DNA of 64,000 nt from Myxococcota bacterium (lineage in GTDB: Bacteria; Myxococcota_A; UBA796): assembly GCA_029251165.1 (NCBI GenBank), contig JAQXDW010000031.1, positions 1 to 64,000 on the forward strand. Direction: 5' to 3'. The stretch's first letter is position 1; every line of letters starts with the position of its first letter. Under the pieces are notes generated by a model that saw only the letters and a program-made list of their open reading frames with translations, searched no databases and was not told the origin of the DNA. The position numbers and the translations under genes are program-made. This document shows positions 8,786-17,269 of this stretch, piece after piece.

Positions 8786-9327
8786 AGCAGCTCCTCCAGG
8801 TACGACTCCAGCTCACCCTCTGCGACCGGTCCGACCTTCTTGAAGTGGACCATTCCGGTGGCGTCGAGGATGAAGGTCTCGGGAACTCCGGTGACCCCAT
8901 AGTCCACCGCGATCCGCTGGGAGGCATCATAGAGGGTCGGGAACCCGAACCCCTTCTGGGTCAAGAAGCGGCGGGCTGCAGCGGGCTCGTCGTTGTAGAG
9001 CACCCCGAGAAAGGCCACCCCGCGTCCCTTGTAAGCCTCCGCAGCAGCGACCAGGAAGGGGTGCTCGATCTGGCAGGGCTGACACCACGTCGACCAGAAG
9101 TTCAGCACCGTCGGAGAGCCCGCGAGGTCCGAGAGGCTGACGGGATCTCCTTCTAAGGTCGCCAGAGAGAACGCCGGCGCGGGCTTGCCCGGGAGGGCAT
9201 TAGAGACCACCTTGGGATCTTTGCCAAACCCGGTCGCCAGGACCGCGATCAGGCTGCCGATGAGCAGCAGACCAACAACGAGGATCGGCCAGTTGACCGA
9301 AGAGCCTGGCGGCGCATCCGTGCTCAT
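8782..9327 (-). CDS. ccmG: Thiol:disulphide interchange protein CcmG (DsbE)
   Basis: The longest frame starts upstream at 9414, but the ATG at 9327 overlaps the ccmF stop (ATGA), is preceded by GGAGAAGG, and gives MSTDAPPG followed at once by the membrane helix (residues 13-33), so I use it (181 residues). The thioredoxin fold carries [15 protein letters not shown] (Cys82, Cys85) and a cis-proline loop ([10 protein letters not shown]). CcmG is the membrane-tethered extracytoplasmic reductant of the maturation pathway and works with CcmH. Position and motif make the call secure. Confidence 0.95.
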   Translation of the reverse strand: MSTDAPPGSSVNWPILVVGLLLIGSLIAVLATGFGKDPKVVSNALPGKPAPAFSLATLEGDPVSLSDLAGSPTVLNFWSTWCQPCQIEHPFLVAAAEAYKGRGVAFLGVLYNDEPAAARRFLTQKGFGFPTLYDASQRIAVDYGVTGVPETFILDATGMVHFKKVGPVAEGELESYLEELL

Positions 9328-11297
9328 GCTGCCTTCTCCACAGACTTCCGTCGGCGACGTCGTGGCCACGCGGCGACCAGGGTGCCCAGCGTCATGATGC
9401 CGCCGCCGACCCACAGCCAGAGCACCAGCGGCTCGACGATGACCTGGAGCACCGCGCGCTCGCTGTCCATCTGGATGAGGCTGAGGTAGAGGTCCTCGTC
9501 GAGCCCGGAGCGCACTGCCGGCGTGCCGATGACGCTGCCCATGCGGAAGTAGTTGTTCAGCCTCGGCTCGAGCAGGCCGAGATCGCGATCTCCCTTCTTC
9601 ACGGAGAGGACTGCAATCTGGGCTGAACGGTGGCTCTCCATCTCGTCTCGGGCGCTGTCGAAGGTCAGGGTATAGCCCTGGACCGCCACCGACTGTCCGA
9701 CCGGAATGTTGACCTCATCGACGGTCTTGTAGTTGCCGCTGGCAGTGACCGCGATGGCGACCGCAACCACGCCGATGTGAACGATGTAGCCTCCGAACCG
9801 ACGACGCATCTGGCTCATCGTGGTGAGCGCCGCGGCGAGGTAGGACTCGCCGACCTTCTTCCGACGTGCAGCGACCGGCTCGTGCAGCTCACGCAGGATG
9901 CTGACAAAGGCAAAGCCGCAGATCGCAAACGACAGCAACGGCAGGGCATCACGCACCCCGAAGGCCACCGCGAGGAGCGCCGCTGCGAGGCCACCCCCCA
10001 TCGGCAGGGACAGCCGCTTCATCGCCGTCGCACCGCTCACCCGCCCCCAGGGCAGCGCAGGGCCGACGCCCATCAAGAAGACGATGAGCATCGAGACCGG
10101 CACGCCCATCCGGTTGAAGTACGGCTCCCCCACGGACAAGCGGTTGTCGGTCAGCGCCTCGTTGATCAGCGGATAGACCGTGCCGAGCAAGACCGTGAAG
10201 GTGAAGGCCGCGAACAGGAGGTTGTTCAGCAAGAATGCAGACTCGCGAGAGACCAGACCGGCTCCGCCCTTCTTCTCGGATGGTGGGCTGAGGGTGTCGA
10301 TGCGGAGGGCGAGCAGCACCAGGGAGGCAATCATGCACATCCCGAGGAAGCCGAGAAACACCGGACCGATTGGAGTCTGGGTGAAGCTGTGGACCGAATT
10401 GAACACGCCGGAGCGGGTCATGAACGTGCCGAGCAAGGTCAGCAAGAAGCTGGCCAGAAGAAGGCAGATCGCCCAGCCCTTCAGCTGCCCCCGCCGCTCG
10501 ACCATCACCGCAGAGTGCAGGAACGCCGTCGCGGTCAGCCAGGGCAGGAAGCTGGCGTTCTCGACCGGATCCCAGGCCCAGTAGCCGCCCCAGCCGAGCA
10601 CCTCATAGCTCCACCAGCCGCCCAGGATGATCCCGGCGGTCAGGAAGCCCCAGGGCAGGATGGTCCACTTGCGCAGCGCCGCAGACCACGCCGGACCGAT
10701 GCGACCCGCCAGCAGCGCAGCACAGCCCATCCCGAACGGTACGCTCATCCCGACGTAGCCGAGGTACAGCGACGGAGGATGAATGACCATCAGGATGTGG
10801 TTCTGCAGCAGCGGGTTGGGTCCAGGCCCCTCCGTGGGAACAGGACTGATTGGTGCGAACGGGTTGGCGACGCCAGCGACGAGGAAGGTGAAGAACACCC
10901 CGACCGTCAGGGTCACCCCCAGCGCCCACGGCGTGTGCTCCGGGAAGCGATCGCGGGTCTGGTAGGCAAACAGCGCGGTGTAGCCTGACAGGACGAACGC
11001 CCACAGGAGGATGGAGCCCTCCAGCGAAGACCACAGCGAGACGATGGTCACCCACAGCGGGGTGGTCGTGCTGCCGACCGAGGCGACGTAAGAGACTGAG
11101 AAGTCATGGGTGATGAGTGCGTACTCCATCAGCCCAAGCGCCACCGTGCAGGCCGCGAAGAAGAGGTAGGACATCAGGCGGCTCCACCGCCATGCTTCCT
11201 TGCTGCGTCGGGCGCCGCCGACAAAGCCAACCACTGCACCCGTCGCGCATGCCGCCAGCGCGATCAGGATCGCGGCGCGGCCGAGTATGGAGATCAA
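9324..11297 (-). CDS. ccmF: Haem lyase subunit CcmF
   Basis: The 657-residue polytopic membrane protein has the tryptophan-rich haem-handling motif [18 protein letters not shown] and the [11 protein letters not shown] segment with conserved histidine, both hallmarks of CcmF. A soluble loop ([18 protein letters not shown]) precedes the last helix near the C-terminus. CcmF takes haem from holo-CcmE and joins it to apocytochrome c together with CcmH and CcmI. The start is a TTG overlapping the ccmE stop (TTGA), preceded by GGAGGG. The length matches the family, and operon order supports the call. Confidence 0.97.
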   Translation of the reverse strand: MISILGRAAILIALAACATGAVVGFVGGARRSKEAWRWSRLMSYLFFAACTVALGLMEYALITHDFSVSYVASVGSTTTPLWVTIVSLWSSLEGSILLWAFVLSGYTALFAYQTRDRFPEHTPWALGVTLTVGVFFTFLVAGVANPFAPISPVPTEGPGPNPLLQNHILMVIHPPSLYLGYVGMSVPFGMGCAALLAGRIGPAWSAALRKWTILPWGFLTAGIILGGWWSYEVLGWGGYWAWDPVENASFLPWLTATAFLHSAVMVERRGQLKGWAICLLLASFLLTLLGTFMTRSGVFNSVHSFTQTPIGPVFLGFLGMCMIASLVLLALRIDTLSPPSEKKGGAGLVSRESAFLLNNLLFAAFTFTVLLGTVYPLINEALTDNRLSVGEPYFNRMGVPVSMLIVFLMGVGPALPWGRVSGATAMKRLSLPMGGGLAAALLAVAFGVRDALPLLSFAICGFAFVSILRELHEPVAARRKKVGESYLAAALTTMSQMRRRFGGYIVHIGVVAVAIAVTASGNYKTVDEVNIPVGQSVAVQGYTLTFDSARDEMESHRSAQIAVLSVKKGDRDLGLLEPRLNNYFRMGSVIGTPAVRSGLDEDLYLSLIQMDSERAVLQVIVEPLVLWLWVGGGIMTLGTLVAAWPRRRRRKSVEKAA

Positions 11298-11740
11298 ATT
11301 CCCTCCACCGTCTTGTAGAGATCTTCGGGAGCCACACCCTCTTCTGGGGCGCGGTACTCATTGCTGTGCTTAACCATGAGTCGGTCAGACTCAAACGTGC
11401 CGCTCGCGGTCAGGGTGCCCTCGACGACCACCCCGATGCCCTCTCGGAACATCGCCGGGGGCGCGCCAGAGTTGTGGACAGGCACAGTGTTCAGGCCATC
11501 GGAGACCTCAAAGGAGAGCTCTCCAGAGGCTTCGTTCCAGTCCAAGGAGCCGGCCACGACCACACCGCCGAGGCGAATGTCTGCGCCGAGCGCTTTGTCC
11601 CCGGCCTCCTCAAGCTGGGTCGGATCCCAGTAGTAGACCAGGTTCTCGCCGATGTCCGCGAACGAGACCACACCGAGGGCGAGTCCGGCGATGACGAGCG
11701 CGCCGCCGAGGAACAGGCGCCGCTGGGTTGTCGGGGTCAT
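11294..11740 (-). CDS. ccmE: Haem chaperone CcmE
   Basis: The 148-residue protein has an N-terminal signal anchor (residues 8-27), an OB-fold beta barrel (IRLGGVVVAGSLDW, VVVEGTL) and the C-terminal haem-attachment motif KHSNEY, in which His125 should form the covalent bond to the haem vinyl group and Tyr129 serve as axial ligand (HxxxY class). CcmE receives haem through CcmABCD and delivers it to CcmF. It overlaps ccmD upstream (ATGA) and ccmF downstream (TTGA). Confidence 0.97.
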   Translation of the reverse strand: MTPTTQRRLFLGGALVIAGLALGVVSFADIGENLVYYWDPTQLEEAGDKALGADIRLGGVVVAGSLDWNEASGELSFEVSDGLNTVPVHNSGAPPAMFREGIGVVVEGTLTASGTFESDRLMVKHSNEYRAPEEGVAPEDLYKTVEGI

Positions 11741-11850
11741 GTCTTGCGACCTCGCATGATGAGGGAAAGGCCGTAGCCAGCGAAGACGATCCAGGTCACC
11801 AGGTAGACCGGCCAGACGTAGATCCAGCCCCCTTCGATTACGCCGTCCAT
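11737..11850 (-). CDS. ccmD: CcmD, small membrane subunit of the haem-release complex
   Basis: This 37-codon gene is easily missed. Starting at the ATG at 11850 (one base after the ccmC stop, TGACATG), it reads MDGVIEGGWIYVWPVYLVTW and continues through one membrane helix to a basic tail, IMRGRKT, ending in the TGA that overlaps the ccmE ATG. A Gly-Gly-Trp/Tyr approach, a single helix and a basic cytoplasmic tail are typical of CcmD, which holds CcmC, CcmE and CcmAB together. Position between ccmC and ccmE is the canonical one. Confidence 0.9.
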   Translation of the reverse strand: MDGVIEGGWIYVWPVYLVTWIVFAGYGLSLIMRGRKT

Positions 11851-11851
11851 G

Positions 11852-12550
11852 TCAGGTTCCTTCCTCGTTGAGGTTCAGCGCAGCCGGACGCTCCGGCGGC
11901 GGCGCGAGGCTCCACTCTCGCTCTAGCCGGACCAACTCGATGCGCCTACGGAGGCCGACAAAACCAAGCATCAGGAACAGCATTCCGAACGCCGCGATGC
12001 GCAGCGGGGTGACCATGGTCTCGCTGACCGTCGCCGGCGAAGACATGGTCTGGTGGAGTGAGTTCCACCACTTTGTGGACATGTACACGATCGGCACATC
12101 GACGAACGCGACGATGGTGGCGACCGAGGAGACGAGCATCCGACGCTCTGGCTGCTCGATGACGCTGCGCAGCAGCAGCACCGCAGAGAACGCGACCAGG
12201 AGGATCGCTGAGGTGGTCAGGCGGGGATCCCAGGTCCACCAGGTGCTCCAGGTTGCCCGCCCCCAGACGCTACCTTGGAACAGCAGCAGCGCGGTCAGCA
12301 CGACACCGACCTCGACAAACCCCACGACGGAGGCATCCCAGGTACGCTTGCCGTTCCACAGGGCGCCGACCGCAGCGATGAACGCGCAGAGGTAGGACAC
12401 CAGCGCGATCCAGGCTGTCGGGACGTGCACGTAGAGGATGCGACCGGTCTCGCCCATCATTGCTTCTTTCGGTGCAACAAACAGGCCCATGCCGTGACCG
12501 ATGATCAGAAGGATCACGCCGATCACGCCAGAGATGTGGAACCACTTCAT
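11852..12550 (-). CDS. ccmC: Haem-handling membrane protein CcmC
   Basis: The ATG at 12550 overlaps the ccmB stop (ATGA) and gives MKWFHISG, more credible than the start 42 bp upstream inside ccmB. The 232-residue product has six membrane helices, the tryptophan-rich segment WGRATWSTWWTWDPRL and flanking histidines (RILYVHVPTAW; KWWNSLHQ) that bind haem. CcmC loads haem onto CcmE in a complex with CcmD. Family length and motif are normal. Confidence 0.96.
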   Translation of the reverse strand: MKWFHISGVIGVILLIIGHGMGLFVAPKEAMMGETGRILYVHVPTAWIALVSYLCAFIAAVGALWNGKRTWDASVVGFVEVGVVLTALLLFQGSVWGRATWSTWWTWDPRLTTSAILLVAFSAVLLLRSVIEQPERRMLVSSVATIVAFVDVPIVYMSTKWWNSLHQTMSSPATVSETMVTPLRIAAFGMLFLMLGFVGLRRRIELVRLEREWSLAPPPERPAALNLNEEGT

Positions 12551-13224
12551 GTCTCGACCACCTTCCCAAACAGGATCCCGCAGATGCTCCAATACACTGC
12601 ATCAAAACACAGCAGAAGCAGGAGCCAGGATCCGCTTTGTTCCATTGGATCCCCGGTAAAAACCAGGGTAGTTGACTTAACCGCCGCCAGCAGCGCAGGC
12701 ACGATCAGCGGAAACAGAAGCAGCGGCAGGAGCAGCTGCTGGCCCGAGATCCGAGCGGTGAGTGCGGCATACAGCGTGCCCGGTGCGGCCAGCGCCATGC
12801 TCCCCAGCACCAGCGATGCCAGCAGAGTCAGCGGAGACCCCACGAGGGCGGCATCGCACAACGCGAGCGTGAACGGCATCGCGATGACCCCCAGCATGAT
12901 GAGCTGGAGCGTGTTCGACAGCGCCTTGCCATAGAAGATCGCGGTGGGCGCAGTCGGGGCGAGCAGGAGGTTGTCCATCGCACCAGACTCCTCCTCGACC
13001 CGCAGGGAGCGATCCAGCAGCGCGGTCGAGGAGAACAGCAGCGCCAGCCAGAGGTATCCTCCCGCGTGCTCTCGAAGCGCCTTGGTGTCTGGTCCGACCG
13101 CAAACGAGAACAGCAGGAGCGTGGTCAGCGCGAAGCTGATCAGCGCGAACAAGCGAGAGCGTGCACGCCACTCGATGAGCAGATCCTTCTGAAGGATCCA
13201 GAGAACCTGAGAGAGACCGCTCAT
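12547..13224 (-). CDS. ccmB: Haem exporter-type ABC transporter permease CcmB
   Basis: The 225-residue protein has six hydrophobic helices and family sequence such as LLFSSTALLDRSLRVEEESG near residues 69-88, followed by LLLAPTAPTAIFYGKAL. CcmB pairs with the ATPase CcmA; the complex uses ATP to release holo-CcmE from CcmC-CcmD. The gene overlaps ccmA upstream by ATGA and ccmC downstream by ATGA, indicating coupled translation. Confidence 0.95.
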   Translation of the reverse strand: MSGLSQVLWILQKDLLIEWRARSRLFALISFALTTLLLFSFAVGPDTKALREHAGGYLWLALLFSSTALLDRSLRVEEESGAMDNLLLAPTAPTAIFYGKALSNTLQLIMLGVIAMPFTLALCDAALVGSPLTLLASLVLGSMALAAPGTLYAALTARISGQQLLLPLLLFPLIVPALLAAVKSTTLVFTGDPMEQSGSWLLLLLCFDAVYWSICGILFGKVVET

Positions 13225-13910
13225 GTCGAGACCTCTCGCTGGCTGGCGCGCCAGGCACTCCAGGCATCGCTCGCTGGTCCCTGCCAGCGCTGAAGCCCGC
13301 CCTGAAGCAGCACCGCTCGGTCGCAGAGGGTCGCGGCCCGCTCGACTTGATGAGAGGTGACCACCACGGTGCCCGGGAGCGAGCGGATCAGGTCAGCGAC
13401 CTGGGAGACACCGGCTGGGTCCAGGGCGGAGAACGGCTCGTCCAGCAGGATCAGCTCGGGCTCAGAGAGCATCAGCGCCGCAAGCGCAGTCCGACGGCGC
13501 ATGCCCGCCGAGTAGCGCTGGATGGGATCCGGGCGATCCTCCAGCCCCACCGCTGCCAAGCGCTTGACCAGCTCCGCCTTCGTCGGCTTCAGCCCAGCCA
13601 GCTTCGCGATCACCGTGAGGTTGTCCCGCGCAGAGAGGTCCTCGTAGAGGCCCGTCTTGTGAGAAAAGAACCCCACCCGACGACGAACGGCTGCCAGATC
13701 GGTGCGGGGATCCAGGCCAAAGAGGCGCAGGGAGCCGCTGGTCGGGCGGAGCAGGGTGGCGAGGCTCCGGAGGAGCGTGGTCTTGCCGGAGCCGTTGGCA
13801 CCAATCAGCAGCACCCGCTCCCCAGGCTCGATCTCCAGATCGACCCGTGCATAGGCCCAGCGCTGTCCGAAGCGACGGCTGAGATCGTGGGTATGGATGA
13901 CGGACGACAT
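13221..13910 (-). CDS. ccmA: CcmA, ATPase of the haem-release ABC complex
   Basis: First gene of the ccm operon. I place the start at the ATG at 13910 (229 residues, MSSVIHTHDLSRRFG); the longer frame beginning at 13997 would run through the divergent gene and its upstream region. The ABC domain is complete: Walker A GANGSGKTT, signature RYSAGMRRRTALA (SAGMR replacing the usual LSGGQ, as in other CcmA proteins), Walker B LILLDEPFSALD and switch VVTSHQ. It powers CcmB and is needed for the release of haem-loaded CcmE. Confidence 0.95.
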   Translation of the reverse strand: MSSVIHTHDLSRRFGQRWAYARVDLEIEPGERVLLIGANGSGKTTLLRSLATLLRPTSGSLRLFGLDPRTDLAAVRRRVGFFSHKTGLYEDLSARDNLTVIAKLAGLKPTKAELVKRLAAVGLEDRPDPIQRYSAGMRRRTALAALMLSEPELILLDEPFSALDPAGVSQVADLIRSLPGTVVVTSHQVERAATLCDRAVLLQGGLQRWQGPASDAWSAWRASQREVST

Positions 13911-13927
13911 GGTGGAGGATTCTGTAA

Positions 13928-13952
13928 CCCACACCCCCTCCTGTAGTGTGGG
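13928..13952. promoter_or_regulatory. Inverted repeat in the ccmA / HTTM-pair divergent region
   Basis: CCCACAC (13928-13934) and GTGTGGG (13946-13952) are perfect 7-bp arms with an 11-bp spacer. They occupy nearly all of the 47 bp between the divergent start codons of ccmA (13910) and the gene at 13958. A protein bound here could affect both directions. No clear -10/-35 pair is visible in so short a gap, so one or both promoters must lie within coding sequence or be atypical. Confidence 0.4.
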
Positions 13953-13957
13953 GGCAG

Positions 13958-14614
13958 ATGCCACCCCTGCCCGCCTTCTGGCCCCACCTCCGCGCACTCC
14001 TGGTCACCGCACACATCATCGCTGTCTTCGCTGTGGCGTTTCCCTCCCCGACTGGCGGCATGAATCGAAGCACCTGGAAGAATCCAACAGTGCAGGCAGA
14101 GATGGCAGCATGGGGAGCGCGGCTGTCGATCCCACCCGACGAACTGGAGGCAAACCTCTGGACGCTTGCCAAGACCTTCATGGAAGGTCGCAAGGTGGTT
14201 CTCGCGCCGTTCCAGCCATACTACAGCCACGCCGGCACCCACCAGGCATGGCACATGTTCGTCGCGCCACACCGCAATCCTGCGCGGCTGCACATCGATA
14301 TCGATCGCGGCGAGGACTGGGAGACCATCTACATCTCTCGAGATCCCACGCTCACCTGGAAGGCCCCGCTGCTCGACCACAACCGAGCCCGCGCCGCGCT
14401 GTTTCGGTACTCCTGGAGGCACTACCGAGGCTCCTTCCGCAAGCTCGGTCAGTGGCTGGCCTCCGAGGCCGCCTCAGACTTTCCGCGTGCCGACCGGATG
14501 CGCCTCCGGTGGTACCGCTACCAGACCCCGACCCCTCGGCAGGTCGCTGACAACACCATCCCAGCCGGTCACTTCGAGTCCGCCCGGATCCACAACCTCG
14601 CAGCGCTGCGATGA
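13958..14614 (+). CDS. Membrane-anchored protein of unknown function, partner of the HTTM gene
   Basis: I do not recognise a named family. With the ATG at 13958 (GTG at 13946 is an alternative) the product has 218 residues: a membrane helix near residues 9-28, then a soluble, Trp/Tyr/Arg-rich domain (WGARLSIPPDELEANLW; PFQPYYSHAGTHQAWHMF). The predicted soluble part would face the periplasm. Its stop overlaps the ATG of the HTTM-domain gene by four bases, so the two are coupled. Small proteins of this kind often sit beside HTTM proteins, and I infer they work together. Confidence 0.75.
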   Translation: MPPLPAFWPHLRALLVTAHIIAVFAVAFPSPTGGMNRSTWKNPTVQAEMAAWGARLSIPPDELEANLWTLAKTFMEGRKVVLAPFQPYYSHAGTHQAWHMFVAPHRNPARLHIDIDRGEDWETIYISRDPTLTWKAPLLDHNRARAALFRYSWRHYRGSFRKLGQWLASEAASDFPRADRMRLRWYRYQTPTPRQVADNTIPAGHFESARIHNLAALR

Positions 14615-15600
14615 AGCTCTGGTCTCGCTGGGTCTCGCTGCTGGATCGACGCGAAGGTGGCGAGTCGCTGGCCTTGGTCCGTGCCCTGACCGGCGCGGTG
14701 GTCCTGTTTGTTCTCTGGCACGACTGGAGCATCGTCGAGCCGCTCTGGCTGCATGTCGACCACGGCGGATACCGGGAGCTGAGCAGCTCGCGCTGGCCCA
14801 TACCCCTTCTGGGTGGCTGCACACCGGAGGTCATCTACGGCCTCATGACGACCTGCGCGGTGAGCGCCATGCTGCTGACCGTTGGCTTCCTTCCTCGCAT
14901 CGCTGCGCTGGTCTGCCTGCAGATCCTTCTGGCGCTGACCAGGATCAACGGACACGCCAGCGGCAGCGACGACCTCCTGATCACCAACGCCCTCTGGCTC
15001 CTCGTCCTCTCCGACAGCGCCGCGACGATGTCGCTGTGGTGTCGGCTCAAGACCGGTGGCTGGCGCAGCGCGCGGCGGGTCACGGCCTGGCCACGCTACC
15101 TGTTCATCGGGCAGCTCGTCCTCCTCTATGGCGCGACCGGCCTCCAGAAGGTCAGCGCCCACTGGGTACCTGGCGGTGACCTGGGCGCGCTGTACTACAT
15201 CCTCCAGCAGCCCGCCTGGATGCGCCGAGACCTCCCCTGGCTCGCCGATGTCTACAGCCTCACTCAGCTCGCCACGCTGGGCACCTGGCTCTTCGAGGTG
15301 GGCTCTCCGATGCTGCTGATAGCCTACTGGTATCGCGCAACTCGGCAGCACAGCGGTCGGCTCCGGTCGCTGCTCAACCGGCTGAATTTCCGCACCCTGT
15401 TTGCCCTCACCGGCATCGGCATGCACATCGGCATCCACGTCCTGATGGACATCGGCCCGTTCAGCCTCATCACGCTGGCGATGTACCCTGCGCTGTGGCA
15501 TCCCGACGAGTGGCAGGGACGCCTCAGTCGCTCCAGCGCACCCCTGTCACAATCAGGGCCGACCAGCCAACCAGAAGCGCCAGTCCGCCCAGGGGAGTGA
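14611..15600 (+). CDS. HTTM domain membrane protein (vitamin K-dependent gamma-carboxylase-like)
   Basis: The 329-residue protein has about six membrane helices and the HTTM pattern: SLALVRALTGAVVLF near the N-terminus, then YGATGLQKVSAHW (the Lys aligned with the active lysine of the carboxylase family) and GGDLGALYYILQQPAWMRR. HTTM (horizontally transferred transmembrane) domains are homologous to vitamin K epoxidase/gamma-carboxylase; bacterial versions have unknown substrates. It overlaps the upstream gene by four bases. Its last 77 bp overlap the 3' end of the convergent DUF423 gene. Confidence 0.85.
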   Translation: MKLWSRWVSLLDRREGGESLALVRALTGAVVLFVLWHDWSIVEPLWLHVDHGGYRELSSSRWPIPLLGGCTPEVIYGLMTTCAVSAMLLTVGFLPRIAALVCLQILLALTRINGHASGSDDLLITNALWLLVLSDSAATMSLWCRLKTGGWRSARRVTAWPRYLFIGQLVLLYGATGLQKVSAHWVPGGDLGALYYILQQPAWMRRDLPWLADVYSLTQLATLGTWLFEVGSPMLLIAYWYRATRQHSGRLRSLLNRLNFRTLFALTGIGMHIGIHVLMDIGPFSLITLAMYPALWHPDEWQGRLSRSSAPLSQSGPTSQPEAPVRPGE

Positions 15601-15898
15601 TCGGTCCAAACCAAGATATCTGCGTTATCGAGAGCATCCACAGGCTACCGGTAAACAGCACAATGCCCAGGGAGACCGCGACTCCTGCAACAGTCAGTGC
15701 AGGCTCTGGGCGCTGGGCTGCCAGTATCGCGATGGCAGCCAACAGGACCGCGTGGACCTGTCCATAGCGAGTCCCCGTCGCGAAGATCGTGAGCTGCTCG
15801 GGGGTAAGACTCGCCCGAAGGGCATGGGCACCGAAGGCACCACCAGCCACCGTCAAGAAGCCAAAGATCCCACTCATCACCAGCCAGAGCCTCACCAC
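15524..15898 (-). CDS. DUF423 family small membrane protein
   Basis: The 124-residue protein has four helices and the family signature GAFGAHALRASL followed by YGQVHAVLL and GSLWMLSIT, then a PITPLGGLALLVGW ending. The DUF423 family (E. coli YgdD) has no established function. The gene converges on the HTTM gene, and their 3' ends overlap by 77 bp on opposite strands. The length is normal for the family. Confidence 0.92.
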   Translation of the reverse strand: MVRLWLVMSGIFGFLTVAGGAFGAHALRASLTPEQLTIFATGTRYGQVHAVLLAAIAILAAQRPEPALTVAGVAVSLGIVLFTGSLWMLSITQISWFGPITPLGGLALLVGWSALIVTGVRWSD

Positions 15899-15982
15899 AT
15901 CGCCTCCCAGAGGGAACCACCATAAAAATGGTGTTTAATCAAACACTTATTTAACGCTAAATGAGCGAAGAAAAAAATATCA

Positions 15983-16010
15983 TTGGCGTTGCTTGAGACC
16001 GTCCTACATT
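15983..16010 (+). promoter_or_regulatory. Probable promoter in the AT-rich leader of the gene at 16167
   Basis: TTGGCG (15983-15988) and TACATT (16005-16010) are 16 bp apart, a reasonable sigma-70-type pair. The surrounding 15920-15985 segment is unusually AT-rich for this chromosome, as an UP-element-like region would be. Transcription starting near 16017 would give an untranslated leader of about 150 bases. Confidence 0.45.
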
Positions 16011-16087
16011 AAGAGTGCGGCATCCATTTGCGCCGAGTGGGTCGCTTAGTGCTTCCCGAAAAAGAAACCACTTTCTCACGGTACGTA

Positions 16088-16122
16088 AGACGAACAAGCG
16101 GGGTTTTTGACCGCTTTCGTCT
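16088..16122 (+). promoter_or_regulatory. Strong hairpin in the 5' leader of the gene at 16167
   Basis: AGACGA (16088-16093) pairs with TCGTCT (16117-16122), and AAGCGG (16096-16101) pairs with CCGCTT (16111-16116). Only a two-base bulge and a nine-base loop interrupt this 12-bp stem. No run of T follows, so it is not an ordinary terminator. It ends 44 bases before the start codon and could protect the transcript or control translation. Confidence 0.5.
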
Positions 16123-16166
16123 GCTTGAGACAGGGTAGTTAACCATTAACAATGAGAGAAATTGCG

Positions 16167-17222
16167 ATGAGCGACAGTAACAATTTGAAAGAACTCTTCA
16201 AGAAAGCCCAAGCCGAACTTATTTCTGCACAGTCCGAGCTGTCCGCTCTGGCCGCAGCAACCGCAGCAGACCCCTGGCTGGAGACTCAGCAGCAAGACAG
16301 CCGAAACAAGTTGACAACAGTCCGCGATGAGAAGCTGCAGACTTGGTCACGAATGGGACTGTCCTGGCTCCTGAGGGGGGGCAGCATACAGCTGACCAAC
16401 ACCGAAGGTGTGACAACCAGCCTTTCTGCACCCACGCCTCCACCGACCGCCAACTACGAACGGCGCGCCCCGGTCCGAAATCCCACCGTCGTCCAGACCG
16501 TTCGTCGCGGCACTCCGCGTCCAGAAGTTGTCGAGTATGCTCCGCCGCGCTCGTCCACCTGGCAGCGTCCCGCTCCGGTCATGAACGACCTCGATGCCGA
16601 GACCCTCCGAGAGTCCCTTGATCTGCTCACCGAGCCGCTGCCCCTCCACACCACCGAGGACGTCCGGAACGAGCTGAACAACCTCCTGCAAGGCTGCACC
16701 AACCAGACCCTGCTGGACTGGGCCAGCTTCCCCAAGCCCATCCAGCGCTCCCTGGTTGGTCATGTCGTCGCGCGTGCCCGCCACGTCCAGGATGAAAAGT
16801 CGGAAGACATCTTCCCGCCCGATCTCTCCCACGATCTCGACCGTATTTTCTCGAACATGACCGCCTTCTCCAAGCGCGAGCAGCCGGGGTTTGTGTTTGG
16901 CCTGATGCGTCACCACCACCCCGTCGGTGAGAGCTGGCTGTCTGACGCTCAGAAGTGGTGGATGGATCTCATCAACCAGCTCCCCGAAGATCTCCGTCCA
17001 GATCCGGAGGGTGCGCTGGAAGAGCTCGCCACCCTCATCGCGGAGGAGGCCGATGAGCAGGAGCTGGTTGAGCAGGCACTCACTGTCCTTGAGGATGGTC
17101 TGGAGCCCGGAGATCCCCGCCTCGTGAAGCTGATGGCGCCCTACCGACACCTCCTCAAGGAGCACGCTCGGTTCAAGAAGCTGCGCAAGGCAATCCGCGC
17201 ACTGGAAGAAGCCGAAGAGTAG
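16167..17222 (+). CDS. Soluble protein of unknown function with long regulated leader
   Basis: I do not recognise the family. Two ATGs are in frame (16152 and 16167); the second has a weak AGAGAAAT upstream and gives MSDSNNLKELF, 351 residues. Residues 1-55 are a predicted helical segment rich in Lys, Gln and Ala. A Pro/Arg-rich disordered linker covers about 75-140 (SLSAPTPPPTANYERRAP). From ~145 to the end it is a mixed, mostly helical acidic domain (LPEDLRPDPEGALEELA) ending in a Lys/Arg-rich then acidic helix. No signal peptide or membrane helix is seen. The 5' third is lower in G+C than neighbouring genes, and the leader is long and structured, which hints at strong or regulated expression. 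Confidence 0.8.
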   Translation: MSDSNNLKELFKKAQAELISAQSELSALAAATAADPWLETQQQDSRNKLTTVRDEKLQTWSRMGLSWLLRGGSIQLTNTEGVTTSLSAPTPPPTANYERRAPVRNPTVVQTVRRGTPRPEVVEYAPPRSSTWQRPAPVMNDLDAETLRESLDLLTEPLPLHTTEDVRNELNNLLQGCTNQTLLDWASFPKPIQRSLVGHVVARARHVQDEKSEDIFPPDLSHDLDRIFSNMTAFSKREQPGFVFGLMRHHHPVGESWLSDAQKWWMDLINQLPEDLRPDPEGALEELATLIAEEADEQELVEQALTVLEDGLEPGDPRLVKLMAPYRHLLKEHARFKKLRKAIRALEEAEE

Positions 17223-17269
17223 GTGATAAAAGAGGCTCCACACCGTCCTTGAGACACCTGGAGTCCCTC

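Noticed and set aside
8782..9414. Long N-terminal extension of CcmG
   Set aside because: The extra 29 residues lie inside ccmF and are not a signal sequence; the ATG at 9327 has the ATGA overlap and a good ribosome-binding site.
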